The notes below the pieces were generated by a model that saw only the letters and a program-made list of their open reading frames with translations, ran no database searches and was not told where the DNA came from. Position numbers and translations under genes: made by a program. From Guptibacillus hwajinpoensis (GTDB taxonomy: Bacteria > Bacillota > Bacilli > Bacillales > Guptibacillaceae), in contig NZ_JAIVAE010000002.1 of the NCBI RefSeq assembly GCF_020171785.1, positions 248,001 through 312,000 of the forward strand: a DNA stretch of 64,000 nt, given 5' to 3'. Below, piece by piece: positions 34,147 to 43,212 of the stretch; position 1 is the first letter of the stretch; each line of letters starts with the position of its first letter.

Positions 34147-35997
34147 ATGGAATCTAATAAAACAAATCATCCGAAAATTTCCATGCTTAAACCCGGCTCT
34201 GAATTTGAAAAGAACGATCTTAACCTCGAACTAATGGAGAAAAACAGAAAGCTGGATCACATTCTTAATCATTCCCGTGATGGGATGACGCTTTCGGATC
34301 AAGATGGAAACTTGGTGGAAGTGAATCAGGCTTGTTCCGAGCTTTTTGAATTAGATATGGAATCGATTCAGTCTAAAAAAATTGGCCACCATGTCGCACC
34401 TGAAGGAATTCGCACGTTTCAAAAAATGAGATGCCGTTTAGTTGAGGAAGGGTATGTCATTGAAAAGCTTCCTGTTATTCTTGAGAACGGTAAGCGTAAA
34501 TTCGTTGAGTTATCAATAACCTATAAGGCATACCGGGGTTTAAATTTATCGATCATTCGAGATATAACAGAAGAACAGCTTCTCTTGAACCAGTTAACAG
34601 AAAGCGAAAATAAATTTACGAATATTTTTGAAAATGCTCTTGATAGTATTTTAATCTGGAATCCAGAGCGAATGATTGTAGATGCAAACCCTGCTGCTTG
34701 TAAATTATTTAACATGAGTCTTAGCGAAATGAAAACGTATCATTTATTTGATTTTCTTGAAGGTGAAAATCGATCGATAGGAAAAACCTTTCAGGAAAGA
34801 GTAGAAAAACACGGAGAGGTCCGTGGAGATATTGAGTTTACAATGCGTGATGGAAAAAAGAAACAGTTGGAGTTCACAACCAAAAAAAGTGTATATGGTA
34901 ATTTATACTTAACGATTTATCGTGATATTACTCCGACAAAACAAATGATTGAAGAGCTTCAACAAAGTGAAGAACGCTTCCGACAGCTGTTTGAACGAGC
35001 GCTAGATGGGATGGCAATTCTCGATCAGAATGGCTATATCGTTAATGTGAATGAATCATTTTGTCAAATGTTCGAAATAGATAAAGATCTTATTATTTCA
35101 ACTCATTATTCTTATCTTGAAAATGGTTGTGATATTATCTGGGATAATGCCGCAATGTTAGGAAGAAGTGGTGAAGGTAAAAGATATCATCAAAGTACAG
35201 GTGAAGATCAATACTTTAGTTTTACGCTAAGTTACGAGATTTACCCGAATCACCACCTTGTTATTATTAGAGAAGTAACCGAGATAAAGATGGCTGAAGA
35301 AGATTTACGTAAGACTGAGACAACCCATGTACTCGGTGATCTTGCTGCAAGTGTTGCGCATGAAATTCGAAACCCGTTATCGACTGTAAAAGGTTTTCTC
35401 CAATTACTTGATGGCAATGAAGCAGTAAATCAAGAGTTACTAAAAGTAGTAGGAGTTGAAATGCAACAATTAGAGGAGATTGTTAACGAGTTTCTTTTAC
35501 TTTCAAAGCGAGAATTTGTATCATACGAAGTAGTGAATTTAAATGAAATGTTGGCTGAGTTGGTTGAACAATTATCGCAAAAAGCAGCCCACCATAATAT
35601 TAGTATTGTCGAGGTCTATGGAAGCATAGATGTTGAGTATAGCTGTATCCGCTCTCATATTAAACAAGTGATAACGAATCTAATCAATAATGGAATTGAA
35701 TCTATGCCGAATGGCGGGCAATTAAAGACAAAACTATTTCAAAAAGAGACTGGCGAGATACTTATTGAAGTGGAGGACCATGGTGAAGGGATACCGGATC
35801 ATTTAATCAACCGGCTGGGTGAGCCTTATTACCAAACCTCTGAAAAAGGTACAGGGCTCGGATTAATGGTAAGTTATAAAGTAGTTAAAGAACATGGTGG
35901 TCGAATCGACGTAACGAGTAACAAGAATGAAGGTACGGTTTTTCGTGTCATGCTACCTGCAAATCCACCAATCGTTCACATGGAAAAGGAGGAATAG
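34147..35997 (+). CDS. Soluble PAS-domain sensor histidine kinase, sporulation-kinase-like
   Basis: 616 residues, no membrane helix. Three PAS domains occupy about 30-140, 150-265 and 270-385, each ending in an I-x-R-D-I/V-T motif. The HisKA domain has the phospho-acceptor His in SVAHEIRNPLSTVKGF (about 405), and the HATPase has N box NLINNGIESMPNGG, EVEDHGEGIP and GTGLGL. This architecture is that of KinA/KinE-type kinases that feed phosphate to Spo0F; no response regulator is adjacent. AAAGGAG precedes the ATG. A VOC protein follows after 2 bases. Confidence 0.85.
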   Translation: MESNKTNHPKISMLKPGSEFEKNDLNLELMEKNRKLDHILNHSRDGMTLSDQDGNLVEVNQACSELFELDMESIQSKKIGHHVAPEGIRTFQKMRCRLVEEGYVIEKLPVILENGKRKFVELSITYKAYRGLNLSIIRDITEEQLLLNQLTESENKFTNIFENALDSILIWNPERMIVDANPAACKLFNMSLSEMKTYHLFDFLEGENRSIGKTFQERVEKHGEVRGDIEFTMRDGKKKQLEFTTKKSVYGNLYLTIYRDITPTKQMIEELQQSEERFRQLFERALDGMAILDQNGYIVNVNESFCQMFEIDKDLIISTHYSYLENGCDIIWDNAAMLGRSGEGKRYHQSTGEDQYFSFTLSYEIYPNHHLVIIREVTEIKMAEEDLRKTETTHVLGDLAASVAHEIRNPLSTVKGFLQLLDGNEAVNQELLKVVGVEMQQLEEIVNEFLLLSKREFVSYEVVNLNEMLAELVEQLSQKAAHHNISIVEVYGSIDVEYSCIRSHIKQVITNLINNGIESMPNGGQLKTKLFQKETGEILIEVEDHGEGIPDHLINRLGEPYYQTSEKGTGLGLMVSYKVVKEHGGRIDVTSNKNEGTVFRVMLPANPPIVHMEKEE

Positions 35998-35999
35998 AA

Positions 36000-36380
36000 G
36001 TGATTGAAGTTCAACAAATACACCACGTGAGTTTAGCGGTTACTGACATTGAAAGAGCCAAGAGGTTTTATCGCGAAATATTATGTTTAGAGGAAATCGA
36101 TCGACCAAATTTTGACTTTCCGGGGGCCTGGTACCGCATCGGAAGTCAGCAACTTCATCTTATTGTTTATCCGGAAGCAAAAACGCTTCGCGGGACAAAT
36201 GAATTATCTTCAAGGGAAGGGCATTTTGCCTTTCGTGTGAAGAGTTATGACTTAACGCTTCGCTGGCTCAAAGAAAAAGGCGTCACAATATATGAAAACC
36301 CAACGAGTAAAAGTGGTTTTGCGCAAATTTTTGTTGCCGATCCTGATGGAAATTTAATTGAGCTAAATACAGAACAATAA
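36000..36380 (+). CDS. VOC (glyoxalase/dioxygenase) superfamily protein
   Basis: 126 residues in a betaalphabetabetabeta repeat: IHHVSLAVTDIERAKRFYREILCLEE at the start, GHFAFRV in the middle and VADPDGNLIELN at the end. The metal ligands H (HHVSL), H (QLHLIV), H (GHFAF) and E (LIEL) are in place, so a metal-dependent lyase or dioxygenase is possible. GTG start with AGGAGGA upstream; it begins 2 bases after the kinase stop and is probably co-transcribed. Confidence 0.82.
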   Translation: MIEVQQIHHVSLAVTDIERAKRFYREILCLEEIDRPNFDFPGAWYRIGSQQLHLIVYPEAKTLRGTNELSSREGHFAFRVKSYDLTLRWLKEKGVTIYENPTSKSGFAQIFVADPDGNLIELNTEQ

Positions 36381-36408
36381 AAAGACGCCTGATGGCGCCT
36401 TTTTATTA
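36379..36408 (+). terminator. Terminator after the VOC gene
   Basis: AAAAAGACGCC-tgat-GGCGCCTTTTT; its 3' end meets the stop of the convergent small gene. Confidence 0.8.
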
Positions 36409-36561
36409 TGGATGAGCAGGAAATTCGTTCTTTTCACGCTGGGGATTAACGCTTTTTTTCGCTTCCTTTACAACTTCCTTCGCTTTTTGTGCGCGTAGTT
36501 GATCTTGCTTCGCCTTTTCTTCAATCTTTCTAATCTCTTCTCTTGAATGTTCCACTTTCAT
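36406..36561 (-). CDS. Small charged helical protein
   Basis: 51 residues, too short for usual length cuts: KVEHSREEIRKIEEKAKQDQ then QLRAQKAKEVVKEAKKSV, ending QREKNEFPAHP. It is a single amphipathic, Lys/Glu-rich helix. AGGAGG is 3 bases before the ATG at 36561 and 9 before an in-frame GTG at 36555, so the true start may be the latter. Function unknown. Confidence 0.5.
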   Translation of the reverse strand: MKVEHSREEIRKIEEKAKQDQLRAQKAKEVVKEAKKSVNPQREKNEFPAHP

Positions 36562-36726
36562 TAACCTCCTATTTTTTATCCAAAAGTTGATGAGTGAATT
36601 GGATAACTGTTTATTTAACGTACCTTACCGTAAATTAATAAAAGAATCAAGTTTTTTCTGTTTATTCCGACATCTTATCTTTTGTCTACACATATGATGG
36701 AAAGAAATGAACAGAGGGGGACTTCG

Positions 36727-36885
36727 ATGGTAGGGGTATTGTTAACAATGGTTGTGCTGTTTCTTGGACTGGCTCTTTTTATGGCAGTCGTATGGAATGC
36801 AATCAAAGCGGATTCTGCAAAGTCTGATCTTGAAATGATGTGGGAAAAGTATGAAGAAGTGATTAGGAAAGAAGACGTCCTCTAG
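36727..36885 (+). CDS. Small single-pass membrane protein
   Basis: 52 residues from the ATG at 36727 (GAGGGGG upstream). A hydrophobic helix (GVLLTMVVLFLGLALFMAVVW, about 3-23) is followed by a charged cytoplasmic tail LEMMWEKYEEVIRKED. It has its own terminator. I do not recognise the family. Confidence 0.6.
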   Translation: MVGVLLTMVVLFLGLALFMAVVWNAIKADSAKSDLEMMWEKYEEVIRKEDVL

Positions 36886-36905
36886 CCCGATTAGGGGCTT
36901 TTTTG
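36884..36905 (+). terminator. Terminator after the small membrane protein gene
   Basis: AGCCC-gattag-GGGCT followed by T6. Confidence 0.75.
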
Positions 36906-37002
36906 TTTGGGAAAACGAGGGAGAGTTTGTTAGAAGGTGATGAGATGCGTTTTCAAATTTTAAAATTAGGGTAATTTAACATAGAATTGAGGTGAAGCAA
37001 CA

Positions 37003-38076
37003 ATGGGGATACGAACCAAATTAAGGAGAAATCGAACTCAAAAAAAAGGAATGCCCCCGGGGTCTCTTGTTTATATTGGGGATGAACAAACAGAAGAAGT
37101 AACCATTTCAGCGATTGCTTTTGACAGTGATCAAATTGACGAATACGAGAATGCATCACTTGATGAAGTGAAAACAATGATTGATTCCGAAAAAGTTACC
37201 TGGGTTAATGTAAATGGTGTACATAATGTTCAACTAATTGATCAAATAAGCAAGCATGTGGGGTTACACCCATTAACAACAGAAGATATTTTAAATACCG
37301 AGCATCGACCAAAAATTGATTTTTTTGAAGATCATTTATTGGCTATTGTAAAAATGCTTGATTTACCAGAAGAAAGTACAGATCTTGATGATGAGCAAGT
37401 GAGTTTTATATTAATGGAAAATACCGTTATTACTTTCCAGGAAAAGCGGGGTGATTTATTTGATCCTGTTCGCCTGCAGCTACAAGAAAGTAAGGGACGT
37501 ATAAGAAAAAGCGGTGCTGATTTTCTTTTCTATTCGTTACTCGATGTCATATTTGATCAATATCTTATCATAATGGATGAGATGGATGATCGAATTGCTC
37601 AGCTTGAAGGAATGATCATGGAAGATCCTGATAATCATTCACTACAAGACATCAATCAGTATAAGAATACCATCCTTCAATTAAAGAAAACCGTTTGGCC
37701 AGTTAGAGAAGTTGTGAACAAATTAATTAATCGCAAAGTGTCTTACATTAAAGAAGATATCTCTTTTTACCTACAAGATATTCATGACCACATCGTGCAG
37801 GCGAACGATATGGTCGAAACATCAAGAGGTCAATTATATGGCTTATTGGATGTGTATTATTCCAGTTTAAGTATGAAAATGAATGAAATTATGAAAGTGT
37901 TAACAATCGTTTCCACTATTTTTATTCCATTAACGTTTATTGCAGGCATTTATGGAATGAACTTTAATAATATGCCTGAATTAAGTTGGGAGTGGAGTTA
38001 TCCAGCTGTATGGATTGTCATGATTATCATTACTGGATTAATGCTCATGTATTTCAAACGGAAAAAGTGGTTCTAG
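37003..38076 (+). CDS. corA: CorA-type Mg2+/divalent cation transporter
   Basis: 357 residues. The cytoplasmic alpha/beta domain (about 20-240) and long stalk helix lead to two C-terminal membrane helices. The selectivity motif YGMN occurs in FIAGIYGMNFNNMPEL (about 312-327), with the basic tail FKRKKWF. The family forms pentameric Mg2+ channels. AATTGAGGTG precedes the ATG. It is a second Mg2+ system in this window beside mgtE. Confidence 0.93.
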   Translation: MGIRTKLRRNRTQKKGMPPGSLVYIGDEQTEEVTISAIAFDSDQIDEYENASLDEVKTMIDSEKVTWVNVNGVHNVQLIDQISKHVGLHPLTTEDILNTEHRPKIDFFEDHLLAIVKMLDLPEESTDLDDEQVSFILMENTVITFQEKRGDLFDPVRLQLQESKGRIRKSGADFLFYSLLDVIFDQYLIIMDEMDDRIAQLEGMIMEDPDNHSLQDINQYKNTILQLKKTVWPVREVVNKLINRKVSYIKEDISFYLQDIHDHIVQANDMVETSRGQLYGLLDVYYSSLSMKMNEIMKVLTIVSTIFIPLTFIAGIYGMNFNNMPELSWEWSYPAVWIVMIIITGLMLMYFKRKKWF

Positions 38077-38088
38077 GAGGAGAAATTG

Positions 38089-38820
38089 ATGGAAAAAGTC
38101 GCTGTTGTGACAGGTGCTGGTCATGGAATAGGGAGAGGCGTTGCGGTTGCTTATAGCGAGCAGGGATATCGTGTCATTCTTGCTGATGTAAATGAAGAAG
38201 GTTGCAAAGAAACAAAAAGTTTAATGGAAGAAAATACTGCAGATATTATCCTAACGGATGTGAGTGACCCAGAGTCAATCACCAGTCTTTTTAATAAAAT
38301 AGAAGAGAAATATGGACGCATAGATGTTTTAATTAATAACGCAGGCTTATCAGAATTTAAGCAAATGGATGAGCTAAGTGTTAATGAATGGGACAAGGTG
38401 ATCAATACAAATTTACGAAGCGTTTTTCTTGGCTCACGTGCGGCAGCACGAGTCATGAGAAAACATAATGGTGGATCAATCGTTAACATCGCATCTACTA
38501 GAGCAACGATGTCAGAACCAAACAGTGAAGCATATGCTGCTACGAAGGGTGGCATCGTAGCGCTCACACACGCGCTTGCTATTTCCCTTGCTGATGACCA
38601 TATTACCGTCAATTCAATAAGCCCTGGTTGGATTGAAGTGGAGAATTATGATTCTCTGCGCAAGGTCGATCATGAGCAACACCCAGCAAAAAGAGTGGGG
38701 AAACCTTCTGATATTGGACGTGCGTGTCTCTTTCTAACAAATGAAGCGAATAATTTTGTGACTGGTGAGAATCTGGTGGTTGATGGAGGCATGACTCGAA
38801 AAATGATTTACGAGCATTAA
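38089..38820 (+). CDS. Short-chain dehydrogenase/reductase
   Basis: 243 residues from the ATG at 38089 (AGGAGGAG upstream). Classical SDR signatures: VVTGAGHGIGRG (cofactor), INNAGLSEF, the catalytic Ser in NIASTRAT, YAATKGG (Y-x3-K), and C-terminal VTGENLVVDGGMT. A preference for NAD is suggested by LADV at the end of beta strand 2. The substrate is unknown. It follows corA by 12 bases and may be co-transcribed with it. Confidence 0.88.
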   Translation: MEKVAVVTGAGHGIGRGVAVAYSEQGYRVILADVNEEGCKETKSLMEENTADIILTDVSDPESITSLFNKIEEKYGRIDVLINNAGLSEFKQMDELSVNEWDKVINTNLRSVFLGSRAAARVMRKHNGGSIVNIASTRATMSEPNSEAYAATKGGIVALTHALAISLADDHITVNSISPGWIEVENYDSLRKVDHEQHPAKRVGKPSDIGRACLFLTNEANNFVTGENLVVDGGMTRKMIYEH

Positions 38821-38922
38821 TCGACTTACAGTTAACGGACAATCCCCATTCATGTTACTATAAAAGCAGACCTTCCTTAAAGAAAATTAACAGGGCGAAT
38901 CATGCTTGAGGGGACGTTTTAA

Positions 38923-39378
38923 ATGGCAAAACATATGGAAGTACCTAATTTGTATGAAACAGGAATTGAAGATCTTGTAATTTCAGCAGAAAAAGTTGCG
39001 CATGTCCAGCTTACGAATCCTTTGGAGCACGCAATGCTTATCTTGATTAAGTCAGGCTATTCATCGATACCCGTATTAGATACAGAATATCGGTTAAAAG
39101 GGTTGATCAGTCAGCCGCTAATCCTCGATTCTATATTAGGGATTGAGCGAATTGAATTCGAAAAGTTAAGTGAATTAGTTGTTCAGGAAGTTATGAATAC
39201 GGATATACCTTGCATTAATGAAAAAGATGGTTTTTTTAAAGGTTTAAAGTTAGCGATTGACCACCCGTTTCTCTGTGTTGTTGATGATGAGAACATCTTT
39301 AAAGGAATATTGACGAGAAGAGCGCTTCTTAAATTCGTTAACCGTTATTTGCATGAATCTTCCGTACGACAGTCATAA
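38923..39378 (+). CDS. cbpB: Stand-alone CBS-pair protein, CbpB/DarB (YkuL)
   Basis: 151 residues made of two CBS domains (about 15-75 and 85-145; YSSIPVLDTEYRLKGLI and DIPCINEKDGFFKGL). The B. subtilis orthologue YkuL (CbpB/DarB) binds cyclic-di-AMP and, when free, stimulates the (p)ppGpp synthetase Rel and pyruvate carboxylase. Identification rests on length, sequence and the following ccpC-dapH-dapL order. The intervening genes at 39.4-42.2 kb are extra compared with B. subtilis. Confidence 0.85.
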   Translation: MAKHMEVPNLYETGIEDLVISAEKVAHVQLTNPLEHAMLILIKSGYSSIPVLDTEYRLKGLISQPLILDSILGIERIEFEKLSELVVQEVMNTDIPCINEKDGFFKGLKLAIDHPFLCVVDDENIFKGILTRRALLKFVNRYLHESSVRQS

Positions 39379-39383
39379 TGATT

Positions 39384-39410
39384 TACCCGGTTCTTTAACC
39401 GGGCTTTTTT
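39384..39410 (+). terminator. Terminator after cbpB
   Basis: ACCCGGTT-ctt-TAACCGGGC followed by T6. Confidence 0.85.
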
Positions 39411-39431
39411 AAATAGGTGGAGTTGAGAAAA

Positions 39432-40970
39432 ATGAAATCGCTAACAAATCAAATATCCTATAGTATTCGAAAAAAAGAAACAAACCGCCCCCTCGTTCTC
39501 GGTGCGATTATAATTGGGATGTTTATGGCGGCAATTGAAGGAACGATTGTTTCCACAGCTATGCCTGGTATTGTGGGAGATCTTGGTGGATTTTCAACAT
39601 TTAGCTGGGTTTTTTCAGCATACTTATTAATGTCTGCCATCACAGTACTGATTTTTGGGAAACTTTCTGATTTATTTGGAAGGAAGCCCATTTATACGAT
39701 TGGCGTCGTGATTTTTCTAATCGGGTCACTTTTATGTGGGTTTGCGGAGTCAATGGAAGCACTTATCCTTTTTAGGCTCATTCAGGGGATTGGAGCAGGG
39801 GCCGTTCAACCGATTGCTCTTACGATTGTAGGAGATATGTATACAATGGAAGAAAGAGCGAAAATACAGGGATATCTTGCAAGCGTATGGGGGATTTCAG
39901 CGATTGCAGGACCAGCCCTTGGCGGTGTTTTTGTTCAATACCTAGATTGGGCCTGGGTTTTCTGGATGAACATCCCGCTTGGTATTTTATCGTTGGTTGG
40001 AATTGTTCTTCTGCTTCATGAATCCATTGATAAAGAAAGAAAGTCAATTGATTATGCAGGAGCAGCACTTCTACTTGTGTCCATCAGTGCGCTAATGGTC
40101 GTGTTAATTGAAGGAGGAGTTCACTGGGGTTGGACATCAGCTCCGATCTTAATGCTCGTCAGTATTTCAATTGTAGCGATGGTTCTGTTTTTTAGAGTAG
40201 AACGAAGGGCGAAAGAACCGCTAATGCCACTTGGGATTTGGCGGGACCCTGTTATCGCTATTTCAAATTCCGTTACGTTTACAACCGGGATGATTTTAAT
40301 TGGCGTTTCGAGTTTTCTTCCGACATTTGTTCAAGGAGTTATGGAAGAGCCCCCTATCATTGCAGGTTTTACCCTTACAACGATGTCGATTGGGTGGCCG
40401 ATTGCATCAACCATTGCTGGGAAGCTTGTGATCAAAATTGGATTTAGGGTCACTTCAGTGCTTGGAGGTATCGGTCTTATTAGTGGTTCTGCCATCTATC
40501 TTTTAATGACTCCTGCACTAGGCCCTATTTTTGCAGGAGTTGGTTCGTTTTTTATCGGGGTTGGAATGGGGTTAACCTCTACAACGTTTATCGTAGCCAT
40601 ACAAAGCGCTGTCTCATGGAAACAGAGAGGCATTGCAACTGCCTCAAATATGTTTATGAGAACATTAGGAAGTGCAGTCGGTGCAGCCTTACTTGGCGGT
40701 ATTTTAAATAGTCGTCTGCAGAAATACTTAGCAAATCAAACCTCGAGTGACGAGGTGAATATCAATACAGCGAATCAGTTACTTGATGAAGCAAAGAGGA
40801 AAAGTCTTGATCCAACAGTTCTTGAACTGTTACAAAGTGGATTAACTACTTCATTAAAGTGGGTATATGGGGGAGTAGCTGTCTTCGCACTCATAAGTTT
40901 TGTTCTGGTTCTTTTTTTACCCAAAAAAGCGGAGTCAACTTCCGAGGAAAAAGAACTTCATCATGGATAA
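39432..40970 (+). CDS. MFS multidrug efflux transporter, DHA2 (14-helix) family
   Basis: 512 residues, about 14 membrane helices. Motif A appears as GKLSDLFGRKPIY, motif C-like sequence as GISAIAGPALGGVF, and the DHA2-type WSFVF-like WRW region as WAWVFWMNIPLGI. Drug:proton antiport is the known role of the family, and the substrate is unknown. ATG 39432 is chosen for the GGTGGAG 10 bases upstream. It is on its own, between two hairpins. Confidence 0.88.
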   Translation: MKSLTNQISYSIRKKETNRPLVLGAIIIGMFMAAIEGTIVSTAMPGIVGDLGGFSTFSWVFSAYLLMSAITVLIFGKLSDLFGRKPIYTIGVVIFLIGSLLCGFAESMEALILFRLIQGIGAGAVQPIALTIVGDMYTMEERAKIQGYLASVWGISAIAGPALGGVFVQYLDWAWVFWMNIPLGILSLVGIVLLLHESIDKERKSIDYAGAALLLVSISALMVVLIEGGVHWGWTSAPILMLVSISIVAMVLFFRVERRAKEPLMPLGIWRDPVIAISNSVTFTTGMILIGVSSFLPTFVQGVMEEPPIIAGFTLTTMSIGWPIASTIAGKLVIKIGFRVTSVLGGIGLISGSAIYLLMTPALGPIFAGVGSFFIGVGMGLTSTTFIVAIQSAVSWKQRGIATASNMFMRTLGSAVGAALLGGILNSRLQKYLANQTSSDEVNINTANQLLDEAKRKSLDPTVLELLQSGLTTSLKWVYGGVAVFALISFVLVLFLPKKAESTSEEKELHHG

Positions 40971-40976
40971 CATTAA

Positions 40977-41008
40977 GAAAAACCCGGCTCGGTCAAGAGT
41001 CGGGTTTA
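40977..41008. terminator. Shared hairpin between convergent MFS and VOC genes
   Basis: AAACCCGGCTC-ggtcaa-GAGTCGGGTTT. The right arm holds the VOC stop region. Confidence 0.7.
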
Positions 41009-41373
41009 GCTATACGTGAAAGGAACTCAATTCGATTACAGAAAGGATCAAAGAATGTAAAGCGCTGGAGACCTTCAATCGGGGTTTCCTCATGAATCGT
41101 AATGCCACGTTTTTCGAGATACGCTCTTACTTCATTTAGGTTATTAATCTCAAATGCAGGGTGTCTTTTACCAGGGACGATCGTGTCCTCTGTTCCGATA
41201 TGAAGCTCAATGTTCGCTCCTTTAAGCCAGAAGCCACCATTTTTCTTTAACGCTTCCGGTTTTTCTATTTCCATAAAGCCTAATGTTTCAATATAAAATT
41301 GTTTTGCTTTCTCTTCCTTTCCTTTCGGTATGCAAATTTGGACATGGTGAAGGCTTAGGTAGTCGATAACCAT
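40993..41373 (-). CDS. VOC superfamily protein (glyoxalase-like)
   Basis: 126 residues: LSLHHVQICIPKGKEEKAKQF, FWLKGANIELHIGTE, HPAFEINNLNEVRAYL, and FDPFCNRIEFLSR. The putative metal ligands H-H-H-E are at the usual places. It is similar in length to, but distinct from, the VOC gene at 36000. It begins 12 bases downstream of the TSUP transporter gene, with which it is probably co-transcribed. Confidence 0.82.
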   Translation of the reverse strand: MVIDYLSLHHVQICIPKGKEEKAKQFYIETLGFMEIEKPEALKKNGGFWLKGANIELHIGTEDTIVPGKRHPAFEINNLNEVRAYLEKRGITIHEETPIEGLQRFTFFDPFCNRIEFLSRIAKPDS

Positions 41374-41385
41374 TTCAGCTCACTC

Positions 41386-42159
41386 CTAAAATTGAGTTTT
41401 TATAAGGCTATAGCAAACTTGAAAAATCAAAAGAATCGTCATCAACCGTAATAACCAGTTTACTTGACGGAAAGAAAGTTTATTTGCCATTCGAACAGAA
41501 AGTTGAGCCCCGGTAATGGATCCAGCTGCAAGAGGAAGGGCAATTGCCATACTCAGATGACCGTGAAGTAAATAGACGATGACGGCTCCCGTACAGCTTA
41601 AAAATGTATTAAATCTTGTGAGTCCAATGGAAGTCAGATAGGCGATTCCGCTTTGACGAAAAAGATGCATCTGCAGGGTCGCCTGTCCAGGACCGAATGT
41701 TCCATCATACCATCCAATAAGACCAATAAAAGGCAAAGATTGAACGGGTACCTTATGCGATGACTGAGTTGACTGCCCTTTTTTTATAAAGGATAAAGCT
41801 AATGCAAGAACAAGCATTGTGGCAGCAAAAATTTGAAGGACCTGTTCGGAAAGTAAGGAGGCAAATAGACCACCAAGAACGCCACCACATAGCGCAATAG
41901 GGCCAGTTTTTAGTGCTTCCTTCATTGATAATTCTTTTCTCTTCAATAAAACATAAAAGCTAGAGAATGAGCTTAGCATATTGGAAAACTTGTTCGCTGA
42001 AATAATGGAATGAATGGGAAGTCCGAGTAGCATCATCGAAGGCACGTTAATGAGACCACCGCTTCCTGATAATGTGCCGACAAAGGTGGCAATAAGCCCA
42101 ATGCCAAATAAGAAAAGTGAGTCCATGAACATCATCTCCATATGAAAGATTTCATTCAT
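41386..42159 (-). CDS. TSUP-family (TauE/SafE) membrane transporter
   Basis: 257 residues with about 8 membrane helices in two halves. The first half has GTLSGSGGLINVPSMMLLG, the second GWYDGTFGPGQATLQMHLF. Paired G-x-G-G/P motifs of this sort are typical of sulfite/taurine-type (TSUP) exporters. The substrate is unknown. ATG start with AAAGGTGA 8 bases upstream. Divergent from ccpC. Confidence 0.85.
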   Translation of the reverse strand: MNEIFHMEMMFMDSLFLFGIGLIATFVGTLSGSGGLINVPSMMLLGLPIHSIISANKFSNMLSSFSSFYVLLKRKELSMKEALKTGPIALCGGVLGGLFASLLSEQVLQIFAATMLVLALALSFIKKGQSTQSSHKVPVQSLPFIGLIGWYDGTFGPGQATLQMHLFRQSGIAYLTSIGLTRFNTFLSCTGAVIVYLLHGHLSMAIALPLAAGSITGAQLSVRMANKLSFRQVNWLLRLMTILLIFQVCYSLIKTQF

Positions 42160-42260
42160 AGTATAGTCACCTTTCTTCCATAATGAAATTAGATTATAAT
42201 AATGAATTACGATAAGTTATTCTTATGGTTAAAGATTATTGGTGAGAAAGGAGGACTTCG

Positions 42261-43118
42261 ATGAGCTCTGAATATCAAGTGTTATCGATCCTAGCTGAAG
42301 AAGCAAATATGCGAAGAGCCGCTGAAAGATTGTATGTTTCCCAACCAGCGTTAAGTCAGAGACTTCAATCAATTGAAAAAGCGTGGGGTGTTCCGATTTT
42401 TCTTCGATCTCAAAGAGGATTAACGATTACACCAGCGGGTGAGCGAATTATTGCTTTTGCGAATGATACGATTCGGAGAGAAGAAAAAGTGTTTGAAGCG
42501 TTGACTGCCTTAAGCTCAGAAGTTCACGGAACGTTAAAATTAGCTGTTGCGTCTATTATTGGACAATATTGGCTTCCGGCAGTGTTGAAGAAGTTTGTTG
42601 AACATTATCCAAGCGTAAAAATCTCACTTGTCACCGGATGGAGCAGTGACATTTTACGCTATTTGTATGAAGATGATATTCACATTGGGATCATTCGTGG
42701 AAAGCCCGATTGGCGAGGTAGAAGTCAGTACTTGCTTTCAGATGAGCTTTACCTTGTGGATACAGCGATTCAATCGATGGAAGAGTTGAAGGAAACAGAA
42801 AAACCGTTTATACAGTTTAAGAGTGATTCGACTTATTTTCAAGAAATACAAGAGTGGTGGCAAACTCAGTCATTCGCACCCCCAAAGAAAACGATCGTCG
42901 TAGATCAAATTGAAACGTGCAAGCAGATGGCGTTAAATGGGATCGGCTATGCCATCCTACCTTCGATTAGCATTACAGAGAATGATAAAGAGTATTTTCG
43001 CATTCCTCTTAAAGATGGTGAGGGATTGCCATTAAAGAGAGATACTTGGTTATTAACCAATGATACCGCCATGCAATTGAAGCAAGTTCAAAAGTTTGTG
43101 GAATTATTAAGTGAATAG
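42261..43118 (+). CDS. ccpC: LysR-family regulator CcpC (YkuM)
   Basis: 285 residues. The N-terminal winged HTH has EEANMRRAAERLYVSQPALSQRLQSIE and GLTITPAGE; the effector domain (about 85-285) is of the periplasmic-binding type. In Bacillus, CcpC is the citrate-responsive repressor of citB and citZ. The assignment rests on its position before dapH and sequence similarity. GAAAGGAGG precedes the ATG. Confidence 0.82.
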   Translation: MSSEYQVLSILAEEANMRRAAERLYVSQPALSQRLQSIEKAWGVPIFLRSQRGLTITPAGERIIAFANDTIRREEKVFEALTALSSEVHGTLKLAVASIIGQYWLPAVLKKFVEHYPSVKISLVTGWSSDILRYLYEDDIHIGIIRGKPDWRGRSQYLLSDELYLVDTAIQSMEELKETEKPFIQFKSDSTYFQEIQEWWQTQSFAPPKKTIVVDQIETCKQMALNGIGYAILPSISITENDKEYFRIPLKDGEGLPLKRDTWLLTNDTAMQLKQVQKFVELLSE

Positions 43119-43212
43119 CTTGTAAGATTAGACTTCACGTGATCGATCATGTACGATAAAATGTGTAACATGCTTAGTTTTATAAGCATGATAACAAAGG
43201 AGGAATTTTCCA

